From Symbiodinium microadriaticum (taxonomy: Eukaryota > Sar > Dinophyceae > Suessiales > Symbiodiniaceae): DNA of 64,000 nucleotides. Location of the stretch: assembly GCA_001939145.1 (NCBI GenBank), contig LSRX01000769.1:211748-275747 (forward strand), written 5' to 3'. This document shows, piece by piece, positions 1-11,989 of the stretch. Position numbers and translations under genes: made by a program. The notes under the pieces are model-generated. The model had not been told where the DNA came from, made no database searches, and was given only the letters and a program-made list of their open reading frames with translations. The number at the start of each line of letters is the position of its first letter. The stretch's first letter is position 1.

Positions 1-1319
1 GACATGACGCTTGCCGACGGTCCTCAGAGAGATGGCATGCACGAAGCGCGGCACTCCTATCGATATCGAAACTGGCAAGAGAGACCATGTTCGTCGTGAA
101 ATGCGGCCTTCAGCATGCGAAGAGAGATGTGGCCCCAAGCGAGCCTGCTGCGCTTTGACCTGGAAGTTGAACTCACCATGGACAGCGAAAGTGGAACAAT
201 CATCACACACAAACTATGGACTCGCTTTTTTTTTCGCGGTAGAGCGCGTCTTTTTGCAGTGAAACTCCAAGCAAAAGACCCACGGCCGCAGCACGACGTC
301 GTGCTGTCGTGCTTCGCGGCTTCATCGGCGCCGGACTGGGACTCAGAGCCAAGAGACCCCATCCAGGCCACTGAGATCGCGGCCTGCGAACAACAGCTGC
401 AACACTTGCTCAGTGGAACATTGTGTAGTGTGCCGTGACGCTGCACCGGCCTGGCTCCTTTATGCCCACCACCGCTATGAAAGGATCGCCACCTAGGTGC
501 CGAATTCTGGCTTCTCAAACTGTAGGAACTTTAGCAAGCTTGACAATGTATGTATGATTACGTATGACTACACCATGTCAGAGAAACAGCATGGAAGGTC
601 AAGAGGGGCCTGAAGTCCGTGCTGGAAAGCTGACAGCATTGCGAACAACTTTCAATTCGGTTCAGACGTGTTGATATTCCTGCAGCGGGGCTTGGCCAAT
701 ACGCAATCAGCCGCAGGCCCTGGGTCCGGAGAAATGATGCTAAAGCATCGATGTAAAACGATTCCAGGCTGTAGACCCATGAGAAGAGGAATCGCAGCAA
801 CATGACGGGTTATCGCAGAACCTTTTCACGAAAGGGGCACGTTTCAAGCCGATTCTGCACAATGTTGATGTGCTTTCGGCGCAACCGCGAAAATCCTGAC
901 AGGTGTGTGGGTAGTAGACTTATGGGACACATGAGAGACAAGTCTCGGTGCTGATGCGGACAAGCTCCGAGCAGTACGGCTCCGCGCGACCAATTCGACG
1001 ATCCGAATGTGGCACTCCGTCATCCACCAGGTGCCGGAGTTCCGGCATTGAATCACAGAATTTGAAATCACCATATGCTTTACACGAACGTCGCTGAAAC
1101 ATGTCGAACCGTGCCCGGACTTTGGCGAAAGAACTTCTTTTTCGACTACCCAGTAACAAGGTATTTGAGCCCTTGTCTTCTGAGAGTTGTTCATGATCAA
1201 GTCCCAGCACTGTCCAAAAACTACCAAAACGTGAAAGCCGCGGTGTGCCAAAATTTCAACATGGCAGCGCCAAACACCAAGATTGCCAGTACAAGTATGT
1301 TGGCGCTTCTCATGTGCAC
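1..1319. other. no supportable gene
   Basis: Short open stretches occur on both strands, none longer than about 150 codons and none with a motif I recognise. A minus-strand stretch near 60-190 reads like protein and ends in a stop near 57, so it could be an exon of a gene whose other parts I cannot find. The rest is probably intron or intergenic DNA downstream of the methyltransferase on the minus strand. No repeats or RNA genes are visible here. Confidence 0.5.
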
Positions 1320-2132
1320 TTAGAGCTCAAGCTGAATCTCGAGTTGTAGAGTGAAGGTAAAGTGTCGCTCCGAAGGCTTCCTAGGTGATACTGTCGTATT
1401 TTCTGACCTGCAGGACGACTTACAAAGCTTCCACCTTCTACTCGTGACATGAATCCTTAGCGGGCTGATAAGATACATCTTGGAGTCTTGGATTACAGGG
1501 TGCCTTGCGCAATCAGGCTGGCGACCGAAAAGGATTGAGAAGAATGGCACGAGACGACTGAGCCCGACACGAAGCCAGTCCGTGTCACTAACACCACGCA
1601 CCCGGTTCGCAGCCTGGACATCCGTGAAGCCTGCCTCACTGAAGTAGCCCATCACAAGGTCAGCAAGGCCACGCATGGTCTTTTGAGAGCGCCAGACTTC
1701 GACTGCCTTTGTAAAAAACATCCGGTTCGAGAAGCTGACAATGAAGGTTCCACCAGGACGGAGCACTCTTCGTACTTCTGATATAAGCCGCACAGGGTTC
1801 TGCATATATTGGATCGAGACTGCCATGAGGACAGCGTCAAACGTATCGTCCTCAAACTCTGGCAGAGTTGGATCGCTGTTGAAATTTCTTGTGAATCGGG
1901 ATGCTGCCCGAGTATTTGCAAGCAGCTCCAGCTGGTTCATACCATGCACTGTCAGCTCGTAGTTGACGTCTGTGGGCAAGTGCGAGTCATGCTGAGAGCA
2001 CAAGTCCAGCACCTGTCCGCCGGCAGGTATGAGGACTTTGTACAGCTGTCTCAGCTGTGCACGGAAAGCATCGTCGACATGGTAGACGCCAATGCGCGGG
2101 ATCAAATAGAACAGTTCATCTGGCGTTCCATC
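1320..2132 (-). CDS. SAM-dependent methyltransferase (class I, Methyltransf_11 type), 3' exon
   Basis: Transfers a methyl group from S-adenosylmethionine to an unidentified substrate, probably in the cytosol or plastid. The exon opens at an AG|G acceptor (G at 2132) with DGTPDELFYLIPRIGVYHVD, typical of an algal/plant methyltransferase family. VLDLCSQHDSHLP follows (SAM-binding motif I position), then HGMNQLELLANTRA, then FDAVLMAVSIQYM (motif IV region) and EVRRVLRPGGTFIVSFSNR. The core ends near GYFSEAGFTDVQAANRV. The frame stays open to a TAA at 1320, but the last 60 or so residues after LRVGLSRLVPFF do not resemble the family. They may be a divergent tail or read-through into an intron. 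The 5' exons are not identified. Family assignment is firm; substrate and both gene ends are not. Confidence 0.77.
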   Translation of the reverse strand, partial: DGTPDELFYLIPRIGVYHVDDAFRAQLRQLYKVLIPAGGQVLDLCSQHDSHLPTDVNYELTVHGMNQLELLANTRAASRFTRNFNSDPTLPEFEDDTFDAVLMAVSIQYMQNPVRLISEVRRVLRPGGTFIVSFSNRMFFTKAVEVWRSQKTMRGLADLVMGYFSEAGFTDVQAANRVRGVSDTDWLRVGLSRLVPFFSILFGRQPDCARHPVIQDSKMYLISPLRIHVTSRRWKLCKSSCRSENTTVSPRKPSERHFTFTLQLEIQLEL

Positions 2133-2591
2133 CTGCAGCGTGAGGAAAGTCCATAACTTACATAGAAAACACACTCGTTACTTGCAGGGTCTTGCAGGAC
2201 AAAATATTGTGACTCATTCACTCCGGCTCCAAGTGTCCAGTTTGTCTGTGTCGCGCTCCGTCAATGCGCCCACCCTACAGCGCGAGTGCCGCAGCTGTTT
2301 TGACGTGTGCCGCAAAGCGGTGAATGCCACTGCCACTGCGACTGCCGCAGCGCCTGAAGCCGTGCTGCACTACGCCAATCCCTTCCAGACGAGTCATCTT
2401 CACAAATCTGCGACACATCTGTGCTGCAGAAGGAGCTCAAAAAGAAAAGCAAAACGGGGGGTTCTCACCGTTGCCCACCTGCTTGCTCGCTGCTTGATGC
2501 ACGATTTCGGAAAAGGATCCCACCATGGGCAAGCTTTGTCTCAAATCTCAAATCCCTCTACATGCGAGTCTCTGGAATACTCCTGGGGCTA

Positions 2592-2752
2592 TCGGATCCG
2601 CAACAGTGATTCGTCTGGAGGGAACGTTGCGTGATGCAAGCGGGGCTCCCCAGTCACCTCGCGTACAAACAGCTGGACGTTGATGACCCCAGGGCTGAAA
2701 TGGTCTTGCAGGCCACGAGTGCCAGCTGGTCGCCTGATTTGACTCTGGTAAA
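2592..2752 (-). CDS. possible ubiquitin-like exon
   Basis: A minus-strand frame reads VINVQLFVREVTGE, then a short variable stretch and FPPDESLLRIR, ending in a stop at 2589-2591. The pattern (hydrophobic-Q-hydrophobic-F-V, then TG, then a proline-aspartate turn and a hydrophobic/IR end) matches strands 1-2 and the start of the helix of a ubiquitin-like fold. This is similarity by eye only, and the rest of the fold is not found. It lies upstream of the methyltransferase on the same strand, so it could be an earlier exon of that gene, a separate gene, or chance. Confidence 0.28.
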
Positions 2753-2759
2753 TTCAGAG

Positions 2760-5350
2760 ATTCTTTAATCACAACATCACCTCTCGTTACAGCAATTGAC
2801 GGAATGGTTCATGGGGAAAGTGACACTTCGCGGTGCCCGGAACATCACATGCCGGCTGCAAGTTACAAGTAGAGTGATCCGAGCCGAGACACCTTTGTGC
2901 AAGGAGATCTGCCCAGCAAAGCAAGCTCCATGGCGACAAAGGCACCAAGACAACAGCAGACCGTCGATATTGAGCAAACTTGCCTGCTTACAATGCGGCT
3001 TACAAACATAGGAGCTACAATGAGAGAGATGTTGCTTAAACTTCAATATGTATACGTGCTCAAATCAGGCTGCAGCTGTTTCTGCACGCTTGTCCGAGAA
3101 GTTCAGATCGATGAGAAGGGGAGTCCGACCTTGGCCGAGCTCCGCAGCGCAGTTGCAGCACCCATGCCACATTCTTGCACGACCTTTCGGTGGGAATGCT
3201 GAGGCCATGTCTCAGAATCCGAAGGACGTCACAGAAAGCATCGACGTCGGCTTCAGCTTGAAGGCTTGCCTTCAGCCTTACAGATCTCTAAGACCGAAGC
3301 GCTCGCAATTTCATAATGTGCCAGTACATCAGCACCCTGCCCGCAAATCACCGCAACATCGAGGCACCGATCCGGACGAGCTGAGAACCATGCAAAGCCT
3401 CTCCACTTCCACCGCCATCTGTCAGCTCGGTAGCCACACCTTTTCTCGGTGGAATGTGTACACCGGCTATGCGACCACAACAACGCTCCTCTCAGAATTG
3501 CCTTCCAAGCATTGCATCAAGAGGAGGCAGGTCAGCTCTGGCCTGGCAGCCCCCATCCGTCATGCGGCCACCCAGCGATGCAGAAACATGCCGAGTAAGG
3601 CGACTCTCTCATGTTTGGTCCACCAAGCGCCAGGTCATTGAACTGCTCCAGGTGGGGGAGCGCCTTAAACTACGCAGCCGCGTGCAGCCGCAGCATGCCC
3701 AGGATGCCAGGCTTGTGCTGGGATCTATGACCCAAGACGGGCTTGCAGTGTCTTTTACTGAGCCATCCGATACCTTGGGCGAGCTTTGCTGCAAGTAACT
3801 GTTGGCGATTCGGCACCAAAATAGTCGCGGCCGGTGGCACCAGGTCTGGGAGAATTGGCTTGGGAAATCACCACGGATTCGGAAGTTGGTCACGAATAGT
3901 GGCGGGTTTAGAAGCGCGGTCAGTTGCAACAGCTTCTTGGCTCTGATTCTGATGAAGCATCTGAGCACGTGGTCAGGAGCGTGAAGATGCACATGATGAG
4001 CCGGTGACCGACAGCAAACCATGAAGGGCTTGCCAATGGATCCTCCAAGCAGGGAATATGCGGGCATCGCGCAGGCGGTGCAGACTGCTGTGCTTGGTGT
4101 CCTCCTTCGCTGCAGTCTGTCCTCAAACAACCACCGAGGCCTCAGCAGTGGCTGAAGTCCAAGCTCCTCACCCGCGGCCAATCGAAGTCTCGGCCCGCTG
4201 CGCGCTGCCAATCGAAGCCCACTCGGGCGGCAACTGGGTGTCCTTTAGGACAGCCTGGGCAGAATGGGTTTGTGTGCTAGGCTGCTAGACCACAAAAGCG
4301 GCTGCTAAGCATCTTGCCGAAGCGAAACCCAAGACCTTCAGGCTGGCCAAGGACGTGCAAACCGTTAACACCTGCGCAGGCTGTGGGTATCTGGCACGAA
4401 TCACAGTAGAACTCAGAGCACGATTCAATCGTGCGCCCGAAGGAGCTCCATCGACCGCAGTCCATACCCAAGAGGTAGTGCAATGGAGACCTGACATCCA
4501 GGTCACAGTCCCAGCGACTAAACAAACAGTCTTGTAAGCAAACTAATTACTTGCAGCTGCACCTGGCGCAACATGTGACCAGCGCTGTGTAGCATGCCAA
4601 GGCTTGCCGGAATCAGATCAGGATTTGCGCCTGCACTAACTGCATCAGGAGCGGCTGCAAAGCCCTCAGCACCCTATTGGCCTTGGCAAGCTTCCTTCGG
4701 GTACTCCACCTTTGGCTTTGCGCTTGGGCCCAAGGTAAACCTGGCAAAGACCGGTGAGTGAAACCCGTTGGGTGGTCGATCTTCATGGAGCATCGAAGAC
4801 TTATATGGGTTAGATTCATGCAGCCTTCCCCTAACATGAGTGAAGAATATGCCGGCAACATCAACATGCCAAAAGTTCAGTTGAATGCCTGTACGCAGCA
4901 GTGAAGAACAGCTCCTTCAAACCTGCAAATTCTGATGTTTCAAGTGAATTGTTTGCAGATTGATCTGCTTTTGGCATGTTCTGGCATGCAAAGCAGAGGT
5001 TCCTAGAGGAAGCAACCTATTCATCACTGGGAGCTCTGGCTTTGTCCTTTGGCGATGTCCGTGGAAGATGAAACAAAGGCCAGCTGAAGGCGAGTCCGTC
5101 CGCGTCGATGCAACGTCTGAAGGTGCAATGCCACATGGGGCCCAGGTCTGTTTAGCCGCACCGATGCGGTCGCAAAGCTGTGCGAGTCTTGTCTCGGTCC
5201 CAAAGGGCAGGCTGTCGGCAACTGTGGCAGCACATACAGTATCCAGCTACCGCAATTCCTTCATTCATGCCTCAGTTGTTCGAGTGGCTTCAGCTTGCTT
5301 TGGGCTTAGAGATTCATAATTCCCTCGCCTGCACCTTCCGGCAGACTTTG
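2760..5350. other. region with isolated exon-like stretches only
   Basis: Two minus-strand stretches look protein-like. Near 3253-3380 a frame contains DVAVICGQGADVLAHYEIAS followed by VLEICKAEGK. Near 4277-4500 a frame contains CSEFYCDSCQIPTACAG and GLGFRFGKMLSSRF. Neither matches a family I know. At 4610-4740 both strands give plausible protein, so the sense strand cannot be chosen. The remainder looks like intron or intergenic DNA, and no repeat or RNA gene is seen. Confidence 0.3.
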
Positions 5351-5906
5351 CTACTCGGCCAGGATGAAGAACCCACACCACTTCGGACTGCCGCTTCCCC
5401 CATTTTGTCCCAGTCTTTCGATCTCGTGGCTCCCCATTCTGCGCGCAACAACTGTCGCGTGTTCTGGCTCCGACTGCAGACGTGCATGGAGCAACTTCAC
5501 TTCCCCCAGGCCAACTGGGGCGTCAGCAAGACATCCGAAGCTGCTCAAGCCTATGCAGTTCCCTTTGATTTTTGCAGCTGTTGGCAGTCCCGATCCGGAT
5601 CCGGGGCCAAAGGCTGTTGGTGGTCCTTGCATCTTTGCTCCAGTCTGTGTCGCCCCCTGGCTCGAGCCCTGAAGCTTCCTCTCCGGGAGTGGATTCTTCC
5701 GACCCGAAACCTGGTGTTGCCCTGTGCGCGAAGTAGCTAGCGGTGCGGCAGAAGGCGACAAACGCGGCGTAGTCCGCAACTTCGGCTAGACCCACACGCC
5801 AGGGGTGGATGAAGGTAGGGACGACAGCGATGGGAGCAAGCCCCGACCGCACACGAGAGGGTGTAATGGGGCGCGAAGTTTGCTTGGCCTGAATGGCAAG
5901 CACCAT
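5351..5906 (-). CDS. hypothetical protein, minus strand
   Basis: Two overlapping minus-strand frames look coding. The upstream one contains SGLAPIAVVPTFIHPWRVGL and AEVADYAAFVAFCRT. The downstream one contains KMQGPPTAFGPGSGSGLPTA, AKIKGNCIGLSSFGCLADAP and LLHARLQSEPEHATVVARRM, ending at a stop at 5351. An intron probably switches the frame between them around 5750-5780. I recognise no family. Orientation agrees with the other genes of the window. The alternative is that one or both are chance open frames. Confidence 0.35.
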
Positions 5907-6268
5907 GCTGCCCTGCCTGTATCACATGCAGAGACAGAGAAACTTGATTAGAGTCACTAGAGTCTCCGAGTATGGTTGAAGGAGTGCTCGATTCGAGGCT
6001 TGCTGCTGACAACTAGCAGCCAGGAGGGGGAACACAAACCAAAGAACACTGGCATTCTGTGGTCTGACATTCTGCGCTGTTCGGCCTGTCCAGCTCCGCC
6101 TTGCTGGCGGACAGCAGCCACATGTACACGGCCATCTGCACACATTGCAGAACAGAGCGACAACTGTGTGCTGTGTCAGAGCGGAGCGCAAAGCATCTTC
6201 ACAAAACAGACGAACCAACCTGTGCTCGTGGCCATCCGCTGCTGCGCTCTGGAGGGAAGGCCCGGACC

Positions 6269-7755
6269 TTAGACAGACTGTGCTACCGCTTTACCAAGAC
6301 ATCCTCTACACCATGCTTCATAACATGGCATGCTCCAGCGGCCTTGTTCTCCTTTGCATCGCGGAGAGATGCCTCGCACTTGTGCAACACCCATCAAGAC
6401 AGCGTCGAAACCCGACCCATCCATCCTTTCAAAGGCCCCTGCATATTCCAAATTGGGGGTGCGGGTACACGCGAAGCTCTGCAGAGAAGGATGGCTCGCC
6501 AGGCCAACCCCGAGCTGTTGCAACATCTGCCAGGATGGTGAGAATCTGCTGCAAAGAGTGAGTAAAGGACTCTCCCGAAGCAAACCTGCTGACGCTCCGG
6601 GGTGTCGTGGCAATGCCCAAGCGGGAGCCTCGTGCTGGCCAGAACACATACAGGCTGTTACAGACTTTATAGGACTATAGTGGCTCTCAGGCATTTCCAG
6701 GTTCATAGCCCGGTTCGTTGTCGGAGTTGAGTCTTTGCTGAAGGCTTGTACGCTGGGTGCCCTGCGCCACTTGGACGAGCGTGTGGTTTTCAATGACTGC
6801 ACGAGCAAGCAGAGCAGATCCCTGGTCACGACTCAGAACATGCGCAGAGCAACCTCAAGAGACTCAAGAGCAACACCACTCTTGGCACCTCTTGTGTGAC
6901 AGGAAGGCCCACACCTGACGTTCAGTCTTAGAGACTTCCGATTCGGGCTTGTGGCAGAATCTTGGGGTTCTCGCAATTCAGCTTGGTCAAGACTTTCGTT
7001 TCCTGCCATCTTGAGCTTTAGCCTTTGGCCCGCTGTCTCAGCCAAAGGGGTGCCTTGATGTGCCGCGTCAGCTTTCGAATGCCATCGCGAGACATGAAAT
7101 TCCAAGAGATGTTGAGATCGGTAACCTCTGCAATGGGATTCTTCATCTGTCCAGCCTACATGATCGGCAGGCATGTAATTACGTTCGCAGTTAGCTGAGC
7201 CGAACACGCAGTCGTAGCGGCGCAGCCACTCCTTCTCACCAGAAGCAGCTTTATGGAAGCTTCGAGCAAGCACCGGACGACGCGGCCTCCAGGAACACGA
7301 AGTCATCATCGTCCATGCCTCGTTTCGACAGATCCACCATAGTCCTCGCCAGGATGTGCGGAGCGAGAAAACATTGCAGGCTCACTGCATCTCACTGCTT
7401 TCTGATCCAGGGCACAGTTGGCCGGTTTTGAAGTGGGAGAAGTTGATCCCCGGCCTCGCAGTGTTACTGCGCCCACGTTGAGTCTTGCACGACGAGCGGC
7501 CGGCTTCATCTTGGTCGGCCCCATTGTATTCACCTGCCAGACGAGAGTGCCTTTCTTCTCACAAAAGACAAGAAGCAAGAGAAGCATCGGCAGAATCAGC
7601 CGTCTACTAGCAACTCGCCGATGTGGCCGTCTGTAGCAGGGTCTGAGCGTTGCCGAGCAGGCTCTGCGCGAGAGCCTGAGGACATAATGTGGGTCCAAAC
7701 GCGACGGACAAAGCGACGGAGCTCGAACGGGCCTTGGCGCCGTCCTTTTCCACAT
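6269..7755 (-). CDS. hypothetical protein(s), minus strand
   Basis: A chain of minus-strand stretches reads like protein. Near 7540-7310 there is a possible start, MGPTKMKPAARRARLNVGAV. Near 7310-7250 MDDDDFVFLEAASSGACSKL appears in another frame. Between 7030 and 6833 KLKMAGNESLDQAELREPQD is seen, and from 6530 to 6340 MLQQLGVGLASHPSLQSFAC then GSGFDAVLMGVAQVRG. Frame changes imply introns whose borders I could not fix. No family was recognised, and this may be one gene or two. Confidence 0.33.
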
Positions 7756-8099
7756 GGTTTAACCTGTGAGGGCACAAGGCGTGCAAGAGAAGGATTTCTC
7801 ACATGAAAGGGTACCGCGCCTGAAGTTGAAGCTTATCAGTGAAGTATTGAGGCGCAAGAAATGCGCCAAGAATATGGCACCAACCACTTCGATGCCATAC
7901 CTGACAACCAGACTTGTCCCCGGTCCCAAGTCAGCACGAATCTAGCCGGCGCGACATTCCTCTGTTGGCAAATTCCACAGCAGCCTCCTTCGAGTCTTCT
8001 GCCCATGGCCTGACTCCGCCAGGCTGTTGACAGGCCAGAAACGCTTCAGCTTCAGTTACACTACGCTAGCTCCGGCCGTGGCGTGGCATGGCTACTTCC

Positions 8100-8640
8100 T
8101 CTTCAAATCGCACCAGGGCCGCTGCATTCCAACATGGCTTGCCCGTGGTGACCTGAAACGGTATATTTTCGTTGCTCTCCGCACTCCAATGACTCCAATT
8201 TGCTTGCTGAAGAAGCTGAGCATTCTGCAGATCCAAGACCTGTATGGAATTCATGCGCAGTGCCCGCAGCGGAATGCCGTTGCCTCGATGCCGAGACAGT
8301 GCCTCTTAGCAGAAGCAGCGTCCGAGAGACCCCAAGCAGAGGCAGAGGCAGAATTCGAGATTCAGGTACTTCTTCTTCATTGCCTGCACCGCTGCACCAC
8401 TACATCATCAAAAGTCCATACATTTGACCCTGCTCCAGCCTTGATGAGTTTCCAGCCAAACGCGGCGTTTAGTCGGTTGCCCCGCAAGTCAAGATGCGTA
8501 ATGTTATCGACCTTGGAACGAACAGCCCGAAGGAGAAGCACCATGTCATAGGGGAGTTGAGTGGCATGGGACATGGAAGTATATTGTTCTTCATATCTGT
8601 TTCTGCCTCTCTTCATCTCTCTGCTTTCGTCTCCTCCACT
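8100..8640 (-). CDS. leucine-rich repeat protein fragment
   Basis: Two minus-strand exons carry ribonuclease-inhibitor-type leucine-rich repeats, which normally form a protein-binding solenoid. The upstream exon (about 8460-8560) reads MVLLLRAVRSKVDNITHLDL then RGNRLNAAFGWKLIKA, a clear LxLxxN unit. The downstream exon (about 8190-8262) begins after an AG|GC acceptor with NGIPLRALRMNSIQVLDLQN. A frame change between them implies an intron of roughly 200 bases. Only two repeats are seen, so the partners and full length are unknown. Function is not deducible beyond a likely protein-interaction role. Confidence 0.55.
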
Positions 8641-8729
8641 CCTCGACTTGTGATCGTAGGATTTTTCGGCTCCAGCCCACACAGGAGCCTCACTGCCCAA
8701 AGTTGCGGCGTGTTTGCTCACATTTGACC

Positions 8730-11700
8730 TTGAGGAGCTGCCACGCTTCCTTCGCCGAGTTCGTTTAATTCCTGCGGGCCTGTTCTTCCCCTCTCCTATC
8801 CGACCAACGAAGCGCTGTGGACCATGTTGCCCTGGCCCACAGCCTGCACTTCACGAGTTGGGCAACTGGTCACTCGTGCCGAATCGGCGCCAAGCCCGAG
8901 CGATTTCCCAAGTTTCTGGCTGTATGCACGTGCATGTGCGGATCTTCACATAAACCGGCTTCAAGAACTGCTTGCAACCCAAGTCTGAGATGCGAGCCGA
9001 AAGAACAAGAGATTCAATCGCGTGCTCACCTGACTGTCAGAAGCGGTCTGCAAACCGGGAATGAAGCACTTGCCAAGAGGCCATCGGGATGAGACGAAGT
9101 GAAATATATCTGAGGTCCATTTCAAAACTACGATGACTGCCCCGCAAGAGGGCACTGGACTCAATGCATCAACATGTGTCAATCATGTCCATTGCATCTA
9201 ACGAAAATACTGGTCGACCTCCGCTAGCCTCCCAACATATCTCGTCAGCAGAAATATATGGGCAGTGGAAAGGACAACAAAATGAGGACGCTAAAGGAAA
9301 CAATGACAGTTCAACATAGAAGCCAGAGGAAGGTAGATCAATCCGGATCCTGTGACATTGGCTCACGGTCAGGAAAGCTGGAAGGCCGTACGTGCGCTCT
9401 ACAACTGGATGACAGCAGTTACTTCTGCAGCCGCCCACCACAAAGCATTCAAGGCTTCCTGTCCTAGCTGAACCACCACTGATCTTCCGTCGCAGGCAAG
9501 GCGCTCAATCCCATGCCTGCAAAAACTCAGGGAGGAACAGCTGCGACAATTTGCGACAGGCTCAGTGCCCGTCCTTCTCGACCTGGTCCCGGCTTGTGGT
9601 TGCCTGAAAGGCACTCTAAGCAATCATCCAGGCAGGTAACGGACACATCGCAATTTCCAACCTCTCAGGTCAATTTTCTCAAATTGCATTGGCCTTCGCG
9701 GGCGAACGTGGATAAATTAGTCGATGGGGAGACCAAGACCGACATCAGCTCCCTGCGTGAAACCGAAGGACAGGTTCAGTCCTGAAGACCTTCGGGAGGG
9801 ATCACAAAGCCCAGCAAGACTTCATTACTTGCAAAGTTGATCTCCGCAACTCAGCTGTCGGCATCTCGGCTGGATGCGAGGCAGCAGTGGATGGGCCTTC
9901 CATGCATCGCAGCACAGTTTTGTGGGCTGGGATTTTCGACATCCTTTTTCTCGGCAGCGGTGATTGGAATGGATTGAATACTTGCAGGAAGCATCGGGTC
10001 TCGAGCTCGTCCTAAAATGTTGGTCTTCCGCCCGTCGGCAGACGTCTGTGCTTCCGGCCATGGGCGTGCTGTCTTCAGGGCCTGGAGGTGTTTGGATGTC
10101 ATCAGACATGCAGGCCCGATGCGGGCACTGTATGTATCAGTGCCTCACCCGTCCAGCCATCGACGACAATATTCACCCTGGTCTTCAAACAGAGCTCATG
10201 GACTCGCCTTCTCCAGATCGGCTCCTAAATGCTCCACTACCGTCTCTGCCCTTCTAGTCCAACTTCCCTGTCATGTAGGTTTTGGTCTGTGTCACTCAAC
10301 ATACCTGTGACTTGCGAAGCTGATCGAGTGAAGAGTTGATCTAGCTACAAGGCTGTGGGCAATAGATCAGAGAGAAATGAGGGCGAGAAATGATACATCT
10401 GCCAGTACTCGGATCTTCGGGAGCTTCGTCAGTCGGCTTGCTTTCACAAGCTCCTGTGCCAAGTTATGCACCCTCTGCAGTTGTGACAAGCTGCCTTGCA
10501 GGAACTTCAACAACCTCTCGTACCAGAGGATGGCTTTGGGAGGGAAAACGTTAAGTGAAGTGCAAGCAAAGCCTTTGCACCTAAGATACCTCCGCTAGCT
10601 TTTCCCCTTGTTGGTCTTGCGGCTGTTGAGCCACCGAAGTTGAAATATTTACGATGTACCTAGCCTCAGGAAGCATTGGGAGCAAGCACACTGTTGAAGA
10701 ATCTCGCGCCGCCACTGGTGTGGCCATCTTACAATACTTGCGATCTGGGGGCTCTTTAGCATTTATTCTCGGATGCAACCGATGCTGTCTCTCTGACCAA
10801 ACACCGTAAACCTCACAAGGAAAGTGATGCATGGCATCTAGTGTCTTTACAAAGATCCTGAACCTGATGCACACTGGATGCGCAAGGTTGCCTCGATAAG
10901 ACGACTTGTCTGACATAAAGCCTCGATGTTGCACACTCGCAGATGCACTGCTCAAGAAACAGGAACTGAGGATCTCGCCGGAGTCTTGAAGCTCGTTCCT
11001 GCCCCTGATCCCATACAGGCACTGTTCACAAGACAGTTTGATGATTCAATTGAGCAACTGAAGCAATAACTAGGGTTTGCTGCTGAGAATTCATCCCTCG
11101 CCTCCGTCGTTGGGATGGCCTCGAGCAACACTGCACTGAAGCTCACACTAAAGTCTGAGGTGGCAATCGCAGTTTTCGAGGCAAGCGCATGAACTCGGCG
11201 TCATCCTGGAGCGTTTTGCTGTTGACTAAATGGACGGTGTTCAAATTCACTGTTTGCAGCGCACTCAAATCAGAGAGTCTATCCTCTGCCTGATTCATGG
11301 CAGGCAGAGTATTGCAGTGCGAGCTACCTCCTGCCGCTGTTGCAGCTGGTTCTACTGCTCATTGAGGAGATCGGGTCTTCCTATGGTTGCATCACCACTA
11401 GTCTTCGGCGTTTCCTGTCGCGTCGAACATGCGGACAACATGTCATGTTCTTCAGCATTGCCATGAACACGTTGCAAGACTAACTGAGAACATTGCCAAT
11501 ATAAGTATAAGACAATCGGAATGAGAACACCATGCACAAGTGGGTCTGCTCCGACCATCTTTTAACGTGCGGGCGGGTGAGCTGAAACGAGAAACCATCT
11601 AGCCCCAGCAGCTGCCGAACTTCTTTGGCTCGCAGCTACACTGGAAGCAACCGCAGGATTCCGCTGACAGCGAGAAATCCGCCGCACACCTGAATCTAAA

Positions 11701-11980
11701 TACAGCATCATGATGACAAAATGGCAAGATGCAGCTTCCCCAAACCCTCAAAGCTGAACCTTCAGTGCCTCCCTGAGGATGCAAGAACCTGTTTAGCTCA
11801 TCAGCGACTGGTCTGAATTTGAACCATACTTGAGAACGAGGGCGCTCTGGAGTGCTTGAATATACTATCGGGATCTGCGAATGGGACAAAGCTTCCCAAG
11901 GCCGCTGTGCTGGGCCTTCGTGTGTCGCTGCTGGAGGCTGGATGCGGCCACGATGCCACAAGCCCGGACACTGCAAGACG
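8730..11980. other. no supportable gene
   Basis: Open frames here are short on both strands and none shows a family motif. A minus-strand stretch near 11740-11830 (FKFRPVADELNRFLHP) is exon-like and could lie downstream of, or belong to, the YeiH-family gene at 12.0-13.3 kb, but the link is unproven. No tandem repeats, RNA genes or mobile elements were noticed. Confidence 0.4.
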
Positions 11981-11989
11981 TTACAGTAA